DNA from: Flavobacterium psychrophilum
Lineage (GTDB): Bacteria; Bacteroidota; Bacteroidia; Flavobacteriales; Flavobacteriaceae
Assembly: GCA_003243255.1 (NCBI GenBank)
Contig: QFQM01000043.1
Span: forward strand, 1 to 31,189
Length of the DNA stretch: 31,189 nucleotides
Direction of reading: 5' to 3'
This document shows, piece by piece, positions 18,869-26,530 of the stretch. The notes beneath the pieces are model-generated. The model saw only the letters and a list, made by a program, of their open reading frames with translations, was not told where the DNA came from and made no database searches. Position numbers and translations under genes: made by a program. Positions within the stretch are counted from its first letter, which is position 1; every line of letters starts with the position of its first letter.

Positions 18869-20104
18869 TTACTCCACTATAAACCCTAATCCCTGTATAT
18901 AACCCTTATTCTGGAAGTTGTTTTTGTAAAGGCAGTTTTTCAGGTAATTGTTAAGTGCTTTCTGAACTTTAACCCTGTCCGGCATATTTTCTCTGATCTT
19001 TTCAAAAGAACTGCGGTCGCTTTCAGCATATTTGGTGATAAGAGGGTAGTCTTCAGGTTGTTCGAAATTCATGATGCCTTTGGTATTATCCATTTTTTTG
19101 TATGGCCAGAACGCCCAGTTGATTTTATTGGCATCAAGAAGTTTCCTGAATTCCATAACCCACTCGTCGGTGTTCTCTCCGGTTTCGCCAATGTAAATCG
19201 GTACATTGTGTTTTGTACTGAAGTCAAGATATTTCTGTACTGATTCCTGATTGATGTCAAACCAGTATTTGTGGAATTCATATACCACATTATCATCCAG
19301 TATGCGTTCAAATACGTCAAAGTCACCCGCCCAAACCGAACCGTTCAGGTAAATGGAGTGCTTTTTATCAACGGAACGGATATCCTTTACCATACGCTCG
19401 TAGACCATAAAAAGCCTGTGGTTATAATCAGGTATCTCTTTAACAAAATAATGCGCGAAAGGCTCATTGATTACATCATACCCTAAAATGATCGGTTCGT
19501 CTTTGTAGCGTTTGGCAATTTTTATCCAGATGGCACTCATTTCATCCTGAGCCGTTTTGCTAAAGTACAACCACGGATAACCGTCACTGTCGTCGATATT
19601 ATCACCAGTCTGTCCGCCCGGAGCACAATGCATATCAAGTAATACATAGAGTCCTTCGGCACGGCACCACTCAATCACACGGTCAAAATACTCAAAGCCA
19701 GCATTGCGTTTGCCCATGTACAGGTCATTGGTGAATAATTTGTAGTGGAAAGGAAGGCGAACATGGTTTGATCCAGTGCGTTTCAGGTATTTGATATCGT
19801 CCTGTGTAATGTAATTGTCAAGATATTTGTCCCAAAAGGCAGCAGTGCTGTCGGGGCCTATCATTTCCTGAAATAGCTGGTCGATTTGTCTTGGAGCTGC
19901 TACCTTACCGGTCTTGAACATATAACCTTCGGGAACGAGCCAGTTGCCTATGTTGGTGCCTTTCAGAAGGATTGGCTTGCCGTTAGCATCAAGGATTTCT
20001 TTACCCTGGGTCTTTACGATCTTGCCCTTTTTCTGGGCAAATGCGTTAGTTCCTGCAAGACATAGCGTAAACACCAGCAGGAGAGAAGTGAGTTTGTTTC
20101 TCAT
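18869..20104 (-). CDS. Secreted glycoside hydrolase family 5 (cellulase-like)
   Basis: This is a 411-residue enzyme with a signal peptide (MRNKLTSLLLVFTLCLAGTNAFAQ region). The TIM-barrel carries GH5 landmarks: NHVRLPFHY at about 113-121, LLDMHCAPGGQ at 155-165, the acid/base Glu214 in DVINEP, His278 in YEFHKYW, and the nucleophile Glu307 in IGETGE. Family members cleave beta-1,4- or beta-1,3-linked glucans or related hemicelluloses. The exact substrate cannot be told from sequence alone. It has no carbohydrate-binding module and no T9SS tail, so periplasmic action is likely. It is not flanked by SusC/SusD genes. A short inverted repeat covers its start codon region. Confidence 0.88.
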   Translation of the reverse strand: MRNKLTSLLLVFTLCLAGTNAFAQKKGKIVKTQGKEILDANGKPILLKGTNIGNWLVPEGYMFKTGKVAAPRQIDQLFQEMIGPDSTAAFWDKYLDNYITQDDIKYLKRTGSNHVRLPFHYKLFTNDLYMGKRNAGFEYFDRVIEWCRAEGLYVLLDMHCAPGGQTGDNIDDSDGYPWLYFSKTAQDEMSAIWIKIAKRYKDEPIILGYDVINEPFAHYFVKEIPDYNHRLFMVYERMVKDIRSVDKKHSIYLNGSVWAGDFDVFERILDDNVVYEFHKYWFDINQESVQKYLDFSTKHNVPIYIGETGENTDEWVMEFRKLLDANKINWAFWPYKKMDNTKGIMNFEQPEDYPLITKYAESDRSSFEKIRENMPDRVKVQKALNNYLKNCLYKNNFQNKGYIQGLGFIVE

Positions 20105-20144
20105 TAGCGTTGAATTTTGAATGTTTGTTGTTTTGGAACGCTAA
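20104..20144 (-). promoter_or_regulatory. Inverted repeat overlapping the GH5 start codon
   Basis: TTAGCGTT (20104-20111) and AACGCTAA (20137-20144) form an 8-bp perfect inverted repeat with a 25-base spacer. In the transcript the second arm includes the A of the ATG, so the hairpin could hide the start. The first arm overlaps a one-mismatch -7 box (TATCTTTA). It could equally be an operator or chance. Confidence 0.3.
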
Positions 20145-20168
20145 AGATAACAAAAAGTAGGGTAGGGC

Positions 20169-20849
20169 TTATCGGAACATATTGCCTATTGAATGAAAGA
20201 TGCGTCCGAAGAAGGTGCGTTTAGTATATATTAATCCCATGGATTCCATCTCTACAATGATTTTAAGACTGTCTGAAGTAACAAGTATTTCTTTACTTGT
20301 AATTCCAACATAGGTAACTATTAGTTTATCACCTACAGCGGCCTTTATTGTAAAGTTTCCATTTACATCGGTTTGTGTTTCTGACAGGGTATTGGCATTT
20401 TGAATATTTGCTCCGGGAAGTGCTCCTTCATTTTTTTCAGAAACAACTCCTGAAATTAAGTTTCTTTGTGGGGCAGAAGTTGGGGCAACTTTTCCAACTT
20501 TTATATCGTCAGTTTCAGAAACATGCTGCTCAGTATTTACAGGAGTTTGCGCAGAAATAGTATGATTTCCAATCGTCAGGAAACTAACAACAGCAGCACT
20601 TGCCGCCATCCATATAGTAGACTTTTCTTTCGGTATTACCAAATCCCTGTGCAGTTGTGTAGTCTTTAACCTTCCGCACGTATTGCTGGTGTTTTTCAAT
20701 ACAGAAGCAATTTCCCTGTCGGATGAATTCGTAAAATCAAAAACTGTCTTTTGACACGACGCACAAAACCGACCTTTATCAGCAGGAGTCATAGCATCCC
20801 AGTTTTCGTGACATGGAGAGGGTATTGATATTTGTATTGGCTTCTTCAT
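20169..20849 (-). CDS. Four-cysteine / single-pass membrane / carboxypeptidase-regulatory-like protein, copy 2
   Basis: This 226-residue protein has an N-terminal domain with the signature PCHENWDAM, GRFCASCQKTV and SNTCGR. The cysteines are C13, C29, C32 and C58, a spacing suited to metal binding. A hydrophobic segment follows at about 79-95, ending in TISAQT, then a CarboxypepD_reg-like beta domain (ISGVVSEKNEGALPGANI, VNGNFTIKAAVGDKLIVTYVG). The tail ends in a basic amphipathic segment (RTFFGRIFHSIGNMFR). It begins 2 bases after the stop of its paralogue, so the pair is a tandem duplication in one transcript. Function is unknown. The layout suggests a cytoplasmic cysteine domain linked across the inner membrane to a periplasmic beta domain. 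Confidence 0.85.
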   Translation of the reverse strand: MKKPIQISIPSPCHENWDAMTPADKGRFCASCQKTVFDFTNSSDREIASVLKNTSNTCGRLKTTQLHRDLVIPKEKSTIWMAASAAVVSFLTIGNHTISAQTPVNTEQHVSETDDIKVGKVAPTSAPQRNLISGVVSEKNEGALPGANIQNANTLSETQTDVNGNFTIKAAVGDKLIVTYVGITSKEILVTSDSLKIIVEMESMGLIYTKRTFFGRIFHSIGNMFR

Positions 20850-20851
20850 AA

Positions 20852-21484
20852 TTATCCCATGCCTCCCATTATCATTAATAAAGGTTCAATTTTTTCAAGG
20901 ATGATGGCTTCCATTTTTCCGTCAAAAACAATTGCCTGACCTAGATAGCCATCCATTTGTGTTTCGAGTACATCGCCAGTGGTAGCTGTAATCACGTATT
21001 TGCCGTTTTTATCTGTGGTTACTATTTTACCTGTATTCTTGTTTCTTATTTTTACCCCTTCCAAAGGTAGGCCTTGTTCATCTGTAATTTTGGCCTTTAT
21101 CTTTTTTGGATCTAATGTTTTTGTAACAGCCTGGTTGCGATCAGGACTCACTGTATGGGTAGTTGCTTTTTCTGATGGGGTCTGGGCAGAAACGCCATGT
21201 GTTCCTAATCCTAAAAAGCTAATTACAGCTGCGCTTGCAGCAATCCATAATGAACTTTTTTCCTGAGGGATTATAAGGTCACGGTTCAGCTGGTCAGCAC
21301 GAAATCTTCCGCAGGTGTTGGTATCATTTTTATAGGCAGCAGCAATTTCCCTGTCGGATGCTTTACTGAAATCAATAACTGTCTTTTGGCACGAGGCACA
21401 AAAACGGCCTTTGTCGGCAATTGTCATTGCATCCCAGTTTTCGTGGCATGGAGAGGGTATTGATATATGTATTGGCTTCTTCAT
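20852..21484 (-). CDS. Four-cysteine / single-pass membrane / carboxypeptidase-regulatory-like protein, copy 1
   Basis: I chose the ATG at 21482-21484 because it reproduces the paralogue's N-terminus (MKKPIHISIPSPCHENW). The in-frame ATG at 21508 would add eight residues with no counterpart. The protein has 210 residues, with C13, C29, C32 and C58 at exactly the same positions as in the downstream copy. A hydrophobic segment lies at 79-95 and a CarboxypepD_reg-like domain follows (KAKITDEQGLPLEGVKIRNK, DKNGKYVITATTGDVLE). It ends abruptly at LLMIMGGMG and lacks the basic C-terminal segment of the other copy. The stop and the next start are 2 bases apart. The function is not known. Confidence 0.85.
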   Translation of the reverse strand: MKKPIHISIPSPCHENWDAMTIADKGRFCASCQKTVIDFSKASDREIAAAYKNDTNTCGRFRADQLNRDLIIPQEKSSLWIAASAAVISFLGLGTHGVSAQTPSEKATTHTVSPDRNQAVTKTLDPKKIKAKITDEQGLPLEGVKIRNKNTGKIVTTDKNGKYVITATTGDVLETQMDGYLGQAIVFDGKMEAIILEKIEPLLMIMGGMG

Positions 21485-21545
21485 AATTACTATAGATGCA
21501 ATAATCAATAAAAAGGTTGGGACTGCAATAAAATATTTTTAAAGA

Positions 21546-21581
21546 TAAAAAAATCCCTTCCTGAAAAACAAGAAGGGATAT
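21546..21581 (-). terminator. Intrinsic terminator of the lipoprotein esterase gene
   Basis: On the minus strand the stem ATCCCTTC, an 11-base loop and GAAGGGAT are followed by T6 or more, about 20 bases after the stop at 21602. It separates this gene from the cysteine-rich pair. Confidence 0.8.
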
Positions 21582-21601
21582 TTTATTTGTAGATTTTCAA
21601 T

Positions 21602-22444
21602 TTACAGATGTGCGTTAAGAAAAGCAGCAATTTTTGCATTTACTTCCATCATGGTCAGCATGTCCCAGTCGGCATGGCCGCCATTTTCGTAGAAATTGAA
21701 TTCGTTGTATACTCCTTTACTGTCAAGGGCTGCTTTAAGCCTTGGTCCCTGAGTTGAAGGAACAAGTGGGTCAACTCCTCCATAAAAAGATATAGTTGGA
21801 GGTGACTGTGCAGTAATATGCGATAAAGGATTTACTGAAACTATCTCCTGTTGTGTTGGATTTGTATTTCCTATTAACGATTGTGAAGCCGATGCAAATA
21901 ACGGATGTGAAAGGTATTCAGGATCTGTAAAATCTGCAGGGCCTACCACATCGCATACTGCTTTTACATCATGACCGGTATCATAAGCATAGCTGTACAG
22001 CATTGCAAGGTGTGCACCTGCACTAAAGCCAATAAAGGCATAATCATTGCCAAGAGTGTATTTATTGCTTTCCAAAAGCTCGATTACTCTTTCAATATCC
22101 TGAATTTGTTTAGGGAAGGCAGGGCTATTGGCTGTAGCCAACCTGTAATTTATATTAACAATGGCATGATTTGGAAATTGTTGTTTGATAGTAGGAACCA
22201 GATAGGTCATGTCACTTTTGTTTCCCGCTACCCATGATCCACCATGCAGTAATATGATAACTTTAGTGTTGTCGCTTCTTCCGGCCGGGAGATAAATATC
22301 AACTAACTGTTCGGGATCATTGCCATAAGACACGTTAAGCAAATCTTTGGCAACAGAAGCATTGTCTGTATTACTACTGTCGTCGTCGCTGCACCCTGTC
22401 AGAAGAAATAAGCATAAGAAAGGTAATAGGAATAATTTTTTCAT
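21602..22444 (-). CDS. Lipoprotein alpha/beta hydrolase (BD-FAE / carboxylesterase type)
   Basis: This is a 280-residue protein. A type II signal peptide ends in the lipobox LLTGC (Cys18), followed directly by SDDDSS. That fits the flavobacterial lipoprotein export signal (Ser plus a run of acidic residues), which sends lipoproteins to the outer face of the outer membrane. The hydrolase domain has the oxyanion loop LLHGGSWVAG, nucleophile Ser in GFSAGAHLA, Asp in GGVDPLVPS and His in ENGGHADWD. Such enzymes hydrolyse short esters, for instance on plant polysaccharides, which could suit the GH5 enzyme nearby. No substrate can be named. It lies 54 bases behind the NlpC/P60 gene and has its own terminator. 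Confidence 0.88.
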   Translation of the reverse strand: MKKLFLLPFLCLFLLTGCSDDDSSNTDNASVAKDLLNVSYGNDPEQLVDIYLPAGRSDNTKVIILLHGGSWVAGNKSDMTYLVPTIKQQFPNHAIVNINYRLATANSPAFPKQIQDIERVIELLESNKYTLGNDYAFIGFSAGAHLAMLYSYAYDTGHDVKAVCDVVGPADFTDPEYLSHPLFASASQSLIGNTNPTQQEIVSVNPLSHITAQSPPTISFYGGVDPLVPSTQGPRLKAALDSKGVYNEFNFYENGGHADWDMLTMMEVNAKIAAFLNAHL

Positions 22445-22498
22445 ATCAGATTGGTTTTAGATTGCCTGACATGTACCAAAATTTATGCCATAAAATTC

Positions 22499-23260
22499 TT
22501 ATATAATCTTTTTGATTACGCGTAGTTTGTGCGAATGCCTTTTAGTATCAGTGTTGTAGATGCCTAAATGATCAAGGCGATCGATGCGTACTTTTCCGTG
22601 TGCATGGATGATGTGATTGTCTTCCATAATGATACCTACGTGAATGATACGCCCTTCTTCGTTATCAAAGAACGCCAGGTCACCCGGTTCACTTTCTTCG
22701 ATAAAACTTAAAGCTTCTCCCTGAGTTGCCTGTTGTGAAGCATCACGAAGCAGCGAATAGCCATTCAGTTTGTATACCATCTGTGTAAAGCCGGAACAAT
22801 CTAACCCGAAAGGTGTTTTTCCGCCCCATAGGTAGGGCGCATTAAGATACATGAAGGCCGTTTGCAAAAGTTGCTGCTTGCTGGTAACACCGGACACTTT
22901 TAGCCCCTCAAACATGTATTTTTCGGTATTGATGGACGGCTGGTCAAGAAAAGTGAGTGTTGACCCCATAGGTATCGATAACAGTTGATTATCGGGAGTA
23001 GTAAGATATTCAATCAGGTCACCATTCAGTACGGAAGGGCTATTATTCAGGGCATCATAATCAGCCTGGCTGATAAGACGGAATTGCTTGTTGTCCATCC
23101 AGCCATTATAACCATCGTAAGCCAGTTCAATGCGCGACCATTTTTCAGTTTGTTCCAGTATTTTAAAATGCTCGCCAAACAACACTTGTGTTGTCATTTC
23201 GCTTCTGTCGCTTGGTTCTAAACGTAGTGGCACGATGGCAAGATTACATATACCGAACAT
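22499..23260 (-). CDS. NlpC/P60 (C40) cell-wall peptidase with SH3-like N-terminus
   Basis: This is a 253-residue protein. Residues 1 to about 125 form two SH3-like bacterial domains (VPLRLEPSDRSEM, WSRIELAYDGYNGWMD). The C-terminal NlpC/P60 domain shows the triad Cys155 in FGLDCSGFTQ, His207 in IIHVGIIM and His219 in IIHAHG. This layout is that of gamma-D-glutamyl-L-diamino-acid endopeptidases (YkfC/Spr type) that cut peptidoglycan stem peptides. There is no obvious signal peptide (MFGICNLAIVPL), so it may act on recycled muropeptides in the cytoplasm, or the true start may differ. A good -7 box lies about 65 bases upstream. Confidence 0.9.
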   Translation of the reverse strand: MFGICNLAIVPLRLEPSDRSEMTTQVLFGEHFKILEQTEKWSRIELAYDGYNGWMDNKQFRLISQADYDALNNSPSVLNGDLIEYLTTPDNQLLSIPMGSTLTFLDQPSINTEKYMFEGLKVSGVTSKQQLLQTAFMYLNAPYLWGGKTPFGLDCSGFTQMVYKLNGYSLLRDASQQATQGEALSFIEESEPGDLAFFDNEEGRIIHVGIIMEDNHIIHAHGKVRIDRLDHLGIYNTDTKRHSHKLRVIKKII

Positions 23261-23325
23261 TCTTCTTAATTGACTATTTTTTAATTATTATTGATTATTG
23301 CTAACTCAGACCTTACTTGAGATTA

Positions 23326-23333
23326 CAAATATA
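23326..23333 (-). promoter_or_regulatory. -7 promoter box of the NlpC/P60 gene
   Basis: On the minus strand this reads TATATTTG, a perfect TAnnTTTG, giving a leader of about 60 bases. No clear TTG is seen at -33. The rest of the 23261-23467 gap contains only the thiolase terminator. Confidence 0.45.
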
Positions 23334-23412
23334 ACAGTTAATTCGGAAGCTTCTTTACAGAGTTTTGAACATTCTTTGTTTGTATAGTTTTTTCTTTTGT
23401 TTCAAGACAAAA

Positions 23413-23443
23413 GAGCAACAAAAAAGGCAGCCTAAGCTGCCTT
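23413..23443 (-). terminator. Intrinsic terminator of the thiolase gene
   Basis: On the minus strand the stem AAGGCAGC with loop TTAG and GCTGCCTT runs into TTTTTG, 25 bases after the stop at 23468. Confidence 0.85.
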
Positions 23444-23467
23444 CATATATTATAAATCAAAAATTGA

Positions 23468-24646
23468 TTAAGCACGTTCAATAACGATAGCTGAAGCACC
23501 ACCACCACCATTACAGATAGCTGCGGCTCCTGTTTTAGCGTTGTTTTGCTCCAGTACGTTTAAAAGTGTAACGATAATCCTTGCACCTGAACATCCAAGA
23601 GGGTGACCAAGTGATACAGCACCACCATTTACGTTTACTTTAGCGGCATCAAGGCCTAATATTTTTGAGTTAGCGATACCAACTACAGAGAATGCTTCGT
23701 TGAATTCGAAGAAATCAACATCTTCTTTAGTGATACCCGCTTTGTCAAGGGCTTTAGGAAGTGCTTTTGCCGGAGCGGTAGTAAACCATTTTGGCTCCTG
23801 TTCAGCATCTGCATAACCTTTAATGTAGGCAAGAGGTTTTAGGCCTAGTTCGTTTGCTTTGTCTTCGCTCATGATAACAAGTGCAGCAGCACCATCATTG
23901 ATAGTAGAAGCATTAGCAGCAGTAACCGTACCTTCTTTGGTGAAAGCAGCGTTAAGTGTTGGTATCCTGTCAAGTTTTACGTTAGAGTACTCCTCATCTT
24001 TAGTAACCATAATCGGGTCACCTTTGCGTTGAGGAACAGCTACAGGAACAACTTCATTGTCAAATTTACCGGCGTTCCATGCATTAGCCGAACGTGTATA
24101 TGATTCAATAGCGAAAGCATCCTGCTCTTCACGGGTAATTTTATATTCAGTAGCGGTAGCATCAGCACAAACACCCATGGCAACGTTGTCGTAAACATCG
24201 GTAAGTCCGTCTTTTTGCATACCGTCTATCATTGTAGCAGGGCCAAATTTAGCACCTGTCCTCATTTGTACGTAGTGAGGGATAAGGCTCATATTTTCCA
24301 TACCACCGGCTACGATAACATCAGCATCACCAAGCTGGATAGCCTGAGCAGCCTGCATAACAGCTTTCATACCCGATGCACATACTTTATTTACTGTAGT
24401 AGCGATAACCGAGTCAGGAAGACCTGCAAAACGGGATGCCTGTCTTGCCGGAGCCTGTCCAACGCCAGCCTGTACTACATTACCCATTATTACTTCGTCT
24501 ACATGTTTAGGATCAAGGTTTATCTTATCAAGAGCTCCTTTAATTGCAGTAGCTCCAAGCTGAGAAGCCGTAACGGTTGATAATCCACCCATAAAGCTTC
24601 CTATAGGAGTACGTACAGCCGAAACGATTACTACTTTTTTATTCAT
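23468..24646 (-). CDS. Acetyl-CoA C-acetyltransferase (thiolase)
   Basis: This is a 392-residue thiolase that condenses two acetyl-CoA or splits acetoacetyl-CoA, in the cytoplasm. The catalytic residues fall at the classical positions: Cys89 in NKVCASGMKAV, His348 in LGHPLGCSG and Cys378 in AICNGGGGASA. This is the same numbering as the Zoogloea biosynthetic thiolase, so length and start are well supported. It is alone, with its own terminator, and no beta-oxidation or PHB genes are adjacent, so whether it is degradative or biosynthetic cannot be told. An atoB/phaA-type name would fit, but I leave the symbol empty. Confidence 0.95.
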   Translation of the reverse strand: MNKKVVIVSAVRTPIGSFMGGLSTVTASQLGATAIKGALDKINLDPKHVDEVIMGNVVQAGVGQAPARQASRFAGLPDSVIATTVNKVCASGMKAVMQAAQAIQLGDADVIVAGGMENMSLIPHYVQMRTGAKFGPATMIDGMQKDGLTDVYDNVAMGVCADATATEYKITREEQDAFAIESYTRSANAWNAGKFDNEVVPVAVPQRKGDPIMVTKDEEYSNVKLDRIPTLNAAFTKEGTVTAANASTINDGAAALVIMSEDKANELGLKPLAYIKGYADAEQEPKWFTTAPAKALPKALDKAGITKEDVDFFEFNEAFSVVGIANSKILGLDAAKVNVNGGAVSLGHPLGCSGARIIVTLLNVLEQNNAKTGAAAICNGGGGASAIVIERA

Positions 24647-24676
24647 GATGTTATATTCTTTTGTTTGTTGAAGTTG

Positions 24677-24710
24677 CGAATTTAATGAATTAATGCACAG
24701 ATAAAAACAA
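24677..24710 (-). promoter_or_regulatory. Possible thiolase promoter
   Basis: On the minus strand TTG is followed by 23 bases and TAAATTCG, a one-mismatch TAnnTTTG, about 30 bases before the start. The spacing is at the upper limit. Confidence 0.35.
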
Positions 24711-24762
24711 AGTGTTTAAAAATAGTTGTAAAAAATGCAGGTTTGTTGAATATTGTTAGGTT

Positions 24763-24794
24763 TAAAAAAGAAACCCCTGCATTGAGCAGGGGTT
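24763..24794 (-). terminator. Intrinsic terminator of lpxD
   Basis: On the minus strand the stem AACCCCTGC with a 5-base loop and GCAGGGGTT is followed by TCTTTTTT, about 20 bases after the stop at 24813. Confidence 0.85.
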
Positions 24795-24812
24795 GTCATT
24801 ATTCTGAATTTT

Positions 24813-25805
24813 TTATCTGGCTTCAGCCATTCTTTTCAGCATGGCCCATTGTTTAAGTGCTGTCCTTGCTTCAACGGCAGGGTAGCCAAGCATCACTTTG
24901 CCGGGGGCTACATCTCCCGTTACTCCGGATCCTGCTCCAATAGTAGCGCCACTACCTATAGTTGTATGGTCTTTAATAGAAGCGCTTCCGCCAATAACAA
25001 CACCATCACCAAGCGTTACAGATCCTGCAAGGCCACTGTTTCCGGCCATGATACAGAATTTACCCATAACGCTGTTATGGCCTATCTGTACCAGGTTATC
25101 AATTTTACAGCCATCTCCAATGATGGTAGAGCTGAATTTACCACGGTCAACACAGGCATTGGCGCCAATCTCAACAGCATTTCCTATGATAACATTCCCA
25201 ATTTGCGGAATCTTAGCCAGTCCCTGTTGCGGGCATGGCCTGAAACCAAATCCATCAGCGCCAATAGTCGCATTAGGATGAATAATGGTATGCGAACCAA
25301 TATGACAACGCTCTCTCACCACTGTACCCGACCACAATACCGTATTGTTTCCAATAGTGCATTCGTCTAATACAGTTACGTTAGGGTATAGGGTGGTATT
25401 GTTTCCAATTTTTACATTAGGGCCTACATAACATCCTGCACCAATTTTAGTTCCTTCGCCTGTAACTGCCGTTTCATGAACCACAGCTGTTGGGTGTATT
25501 TCTACTTCGAAAGCAGGGTGGGAAGGAGCTAATAGTTCAAGAACCTTAGACATTGCCAAGTCGGCATTGTTTACCTTTATAAAAGCCCTGTTGTCTCCGG
25601 GTTCAATATCGATATCCGAATTTACTACCGCTACCGATGCTTTAGAATCGGCCCATAGCTTTTCATATTTTTTGTTTCCTATGAAGGAAATCTGGTTGTT
25701 GCCTGCCAGCTCAAGCTGCTCGGGCGATAAAATTTGGTTGCTGGTGGAGCCCACTAATTCTCCATTCAGCAATGTGCTGATTTCCTCTACTGAATACGAT
25801 TTCAT
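24813..25805 (-). CDS. lpxD: UDP-3-O-acylglucosamine N-acyltransferase LpxD
   Basis: This is the third enzyme of lipid A synthesis, which moves a 3-hydroxyacyl chain from ACP to the glucosamine amine of UDP-3-O-acyl-GlcN. The 330 residues comprise an N-terminal uridine-binding domain (about 1-95, with FIGNKKYEKLW) and a long left-handed beta-helix of hexapeptide repeats from about 100 to 310 (for example TKIGAGCYVGPNVKIGNN). The catalytic histidine is His243 in VQIGHNSVMG (E. coli His239). The C-terminal helix is KQWAMLKRMAEAR. It stands alone. In many Bacteroidota an lpxD lies with lpxC-fabZ and lpxA, so this may be the only copy or a second one. Confidence 0.93.
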   Translation of the reverse strand: MKSYSVEEISTLLNGELVGSTSNQILSPEQLELAGNNQISFIGNKKYEKLWADSKASVAVVNSDIDIEPGDNRAFIKVNNADLAMSKVLELLAPSHPAFEVEIHPTAVVHETAVTGEGTKIGAGCYVGPNVKIGNNTTLYPNVTVLDECTIGNNTVLWSGTVVRERCHIGSHTIIHPNATIGADGFGFRPCPQQGLAKIPQIGNVIIGNAVEIGANACVDRGKFSSTIIGDGCKIDNLVQIGHNSVMGKFCIMAGNSGLAGSVTLGDGVVIGGSASIKDHTTIGSGATIGAGSGVTGDVAPGKVMLGYPAVEARTALKQWAMLKRMAEAR

Positions 25806-26011
25806 ATTTTTAGATATTATTGTTTGTTTGCTGATTGCTCAAAAAAAAGCTTAATAAAATGTTAAGTTTTTGACAATCGGTGATAAATATAGAAATAAAA
25901 TATTATGCGGTACTATTAAATTGTCTTTTATATCAAAATAACTGTTCTTGATGGTATTTATTATCCAAACCCTATGCCGTAATGTGTTAAATGTTGAATT
26001 TGTGTGTGTTA

Positions 26012-26050
26012 AACTTAAAAAGTCCTGCATAAAGCAGGACTTTTTAAGTT
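26012..26050 (-). terminator. Long hairpin terminator after the OsmC gene
   Basis: A 17-bp perfect stem (AACTTAAAAAGTCCTGC and its complement) encloses an ATAAA loop. The lower stem is A/T, giving a T-rich run on either strand. It lies 11 bases after the OsmC stop (26061). The remaining part of the 25806-26060 gap is AT-rich, with no convincing gene or promoter. Confidence 0.85.
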
Positions 26051-26060
26051 GTGTTTGTAA

Positions 26061-26480
26061 TTAGCCTACAAGAGTGGCTGATAATGTAATTTCGGCTTTT
26101 AGTAATTTAGATACAGGGCATATCTCTTTTGCTTTTTGTGCAGCCGCCTGAAAATCCTGTTCTGTAATGCCGGGAACGTTTGCTTCAAGTTTTAGGTGGA
26201 TTTTAGTGATAGTACCATCTTCAAAAGTTACCTGCGCTTCAGTGTCAAGGTTTTCGGCTGTAAATCCTGCTTCATTAAGAAGGAAGCTTAGCTGCATAGT
26301 GTAACATCCTGAGTGTGCCGCAGCGATAAGTTCTTCAGGGTTTGTACCCACTCCGTCGGCAAAACGTGTTTTAAATGATAATTGTGCATTGTTCAGGGTT
26401 GTACTCTCAGTAGAGATTTTACCTGTTCCTTCCATTCCTGTACCCTTCCAGTTTGCGTTTGCTTTTCTTGTAAATTTCAT
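26061..26480 (-). CDS. OsmC-family peroxide-detoxifying protein
   Basis: This is a 139-residue protein of the OsmC/Ohr family, thiol peroxidases that reduce organic hydroperoxides through two cysteines. The reactive Cys59 is in AAHSGCYTMQ and the resolving Cys121 is in EICPVSKLL. The N-terminal beta half (ANANWKGTGMEGTGKIS) and the length fit the OsmC subgroup better than Ohr. It is the second gene of a probable two-gene unit, 50 bases behind a secreted alpha/beta hydrolase with no terminator between them. That unit is divergent from oxyR, which would make sense as peroxide-controlled expression. This control is an inference from gene order. Confidence 0.92.
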   Translation of the reverse strand: MKFTRKANANWKGTGMEGTGKISTESTTLNNAQLSFKTRFADGVGTNPEELIAAAHSGCYTMQLSFLLNEAGFTAENLDTEAQVTFEDGTITKIHLKLEANVPGITEQDFQAAAQKAKEICPVSKLLKAEITLSATLVG

Positions 26481-26530
26481 AATATTAGTTTTTAAAAGTT
26501 GTTTAAATTATTTCTGAATTGTGATTAAAG

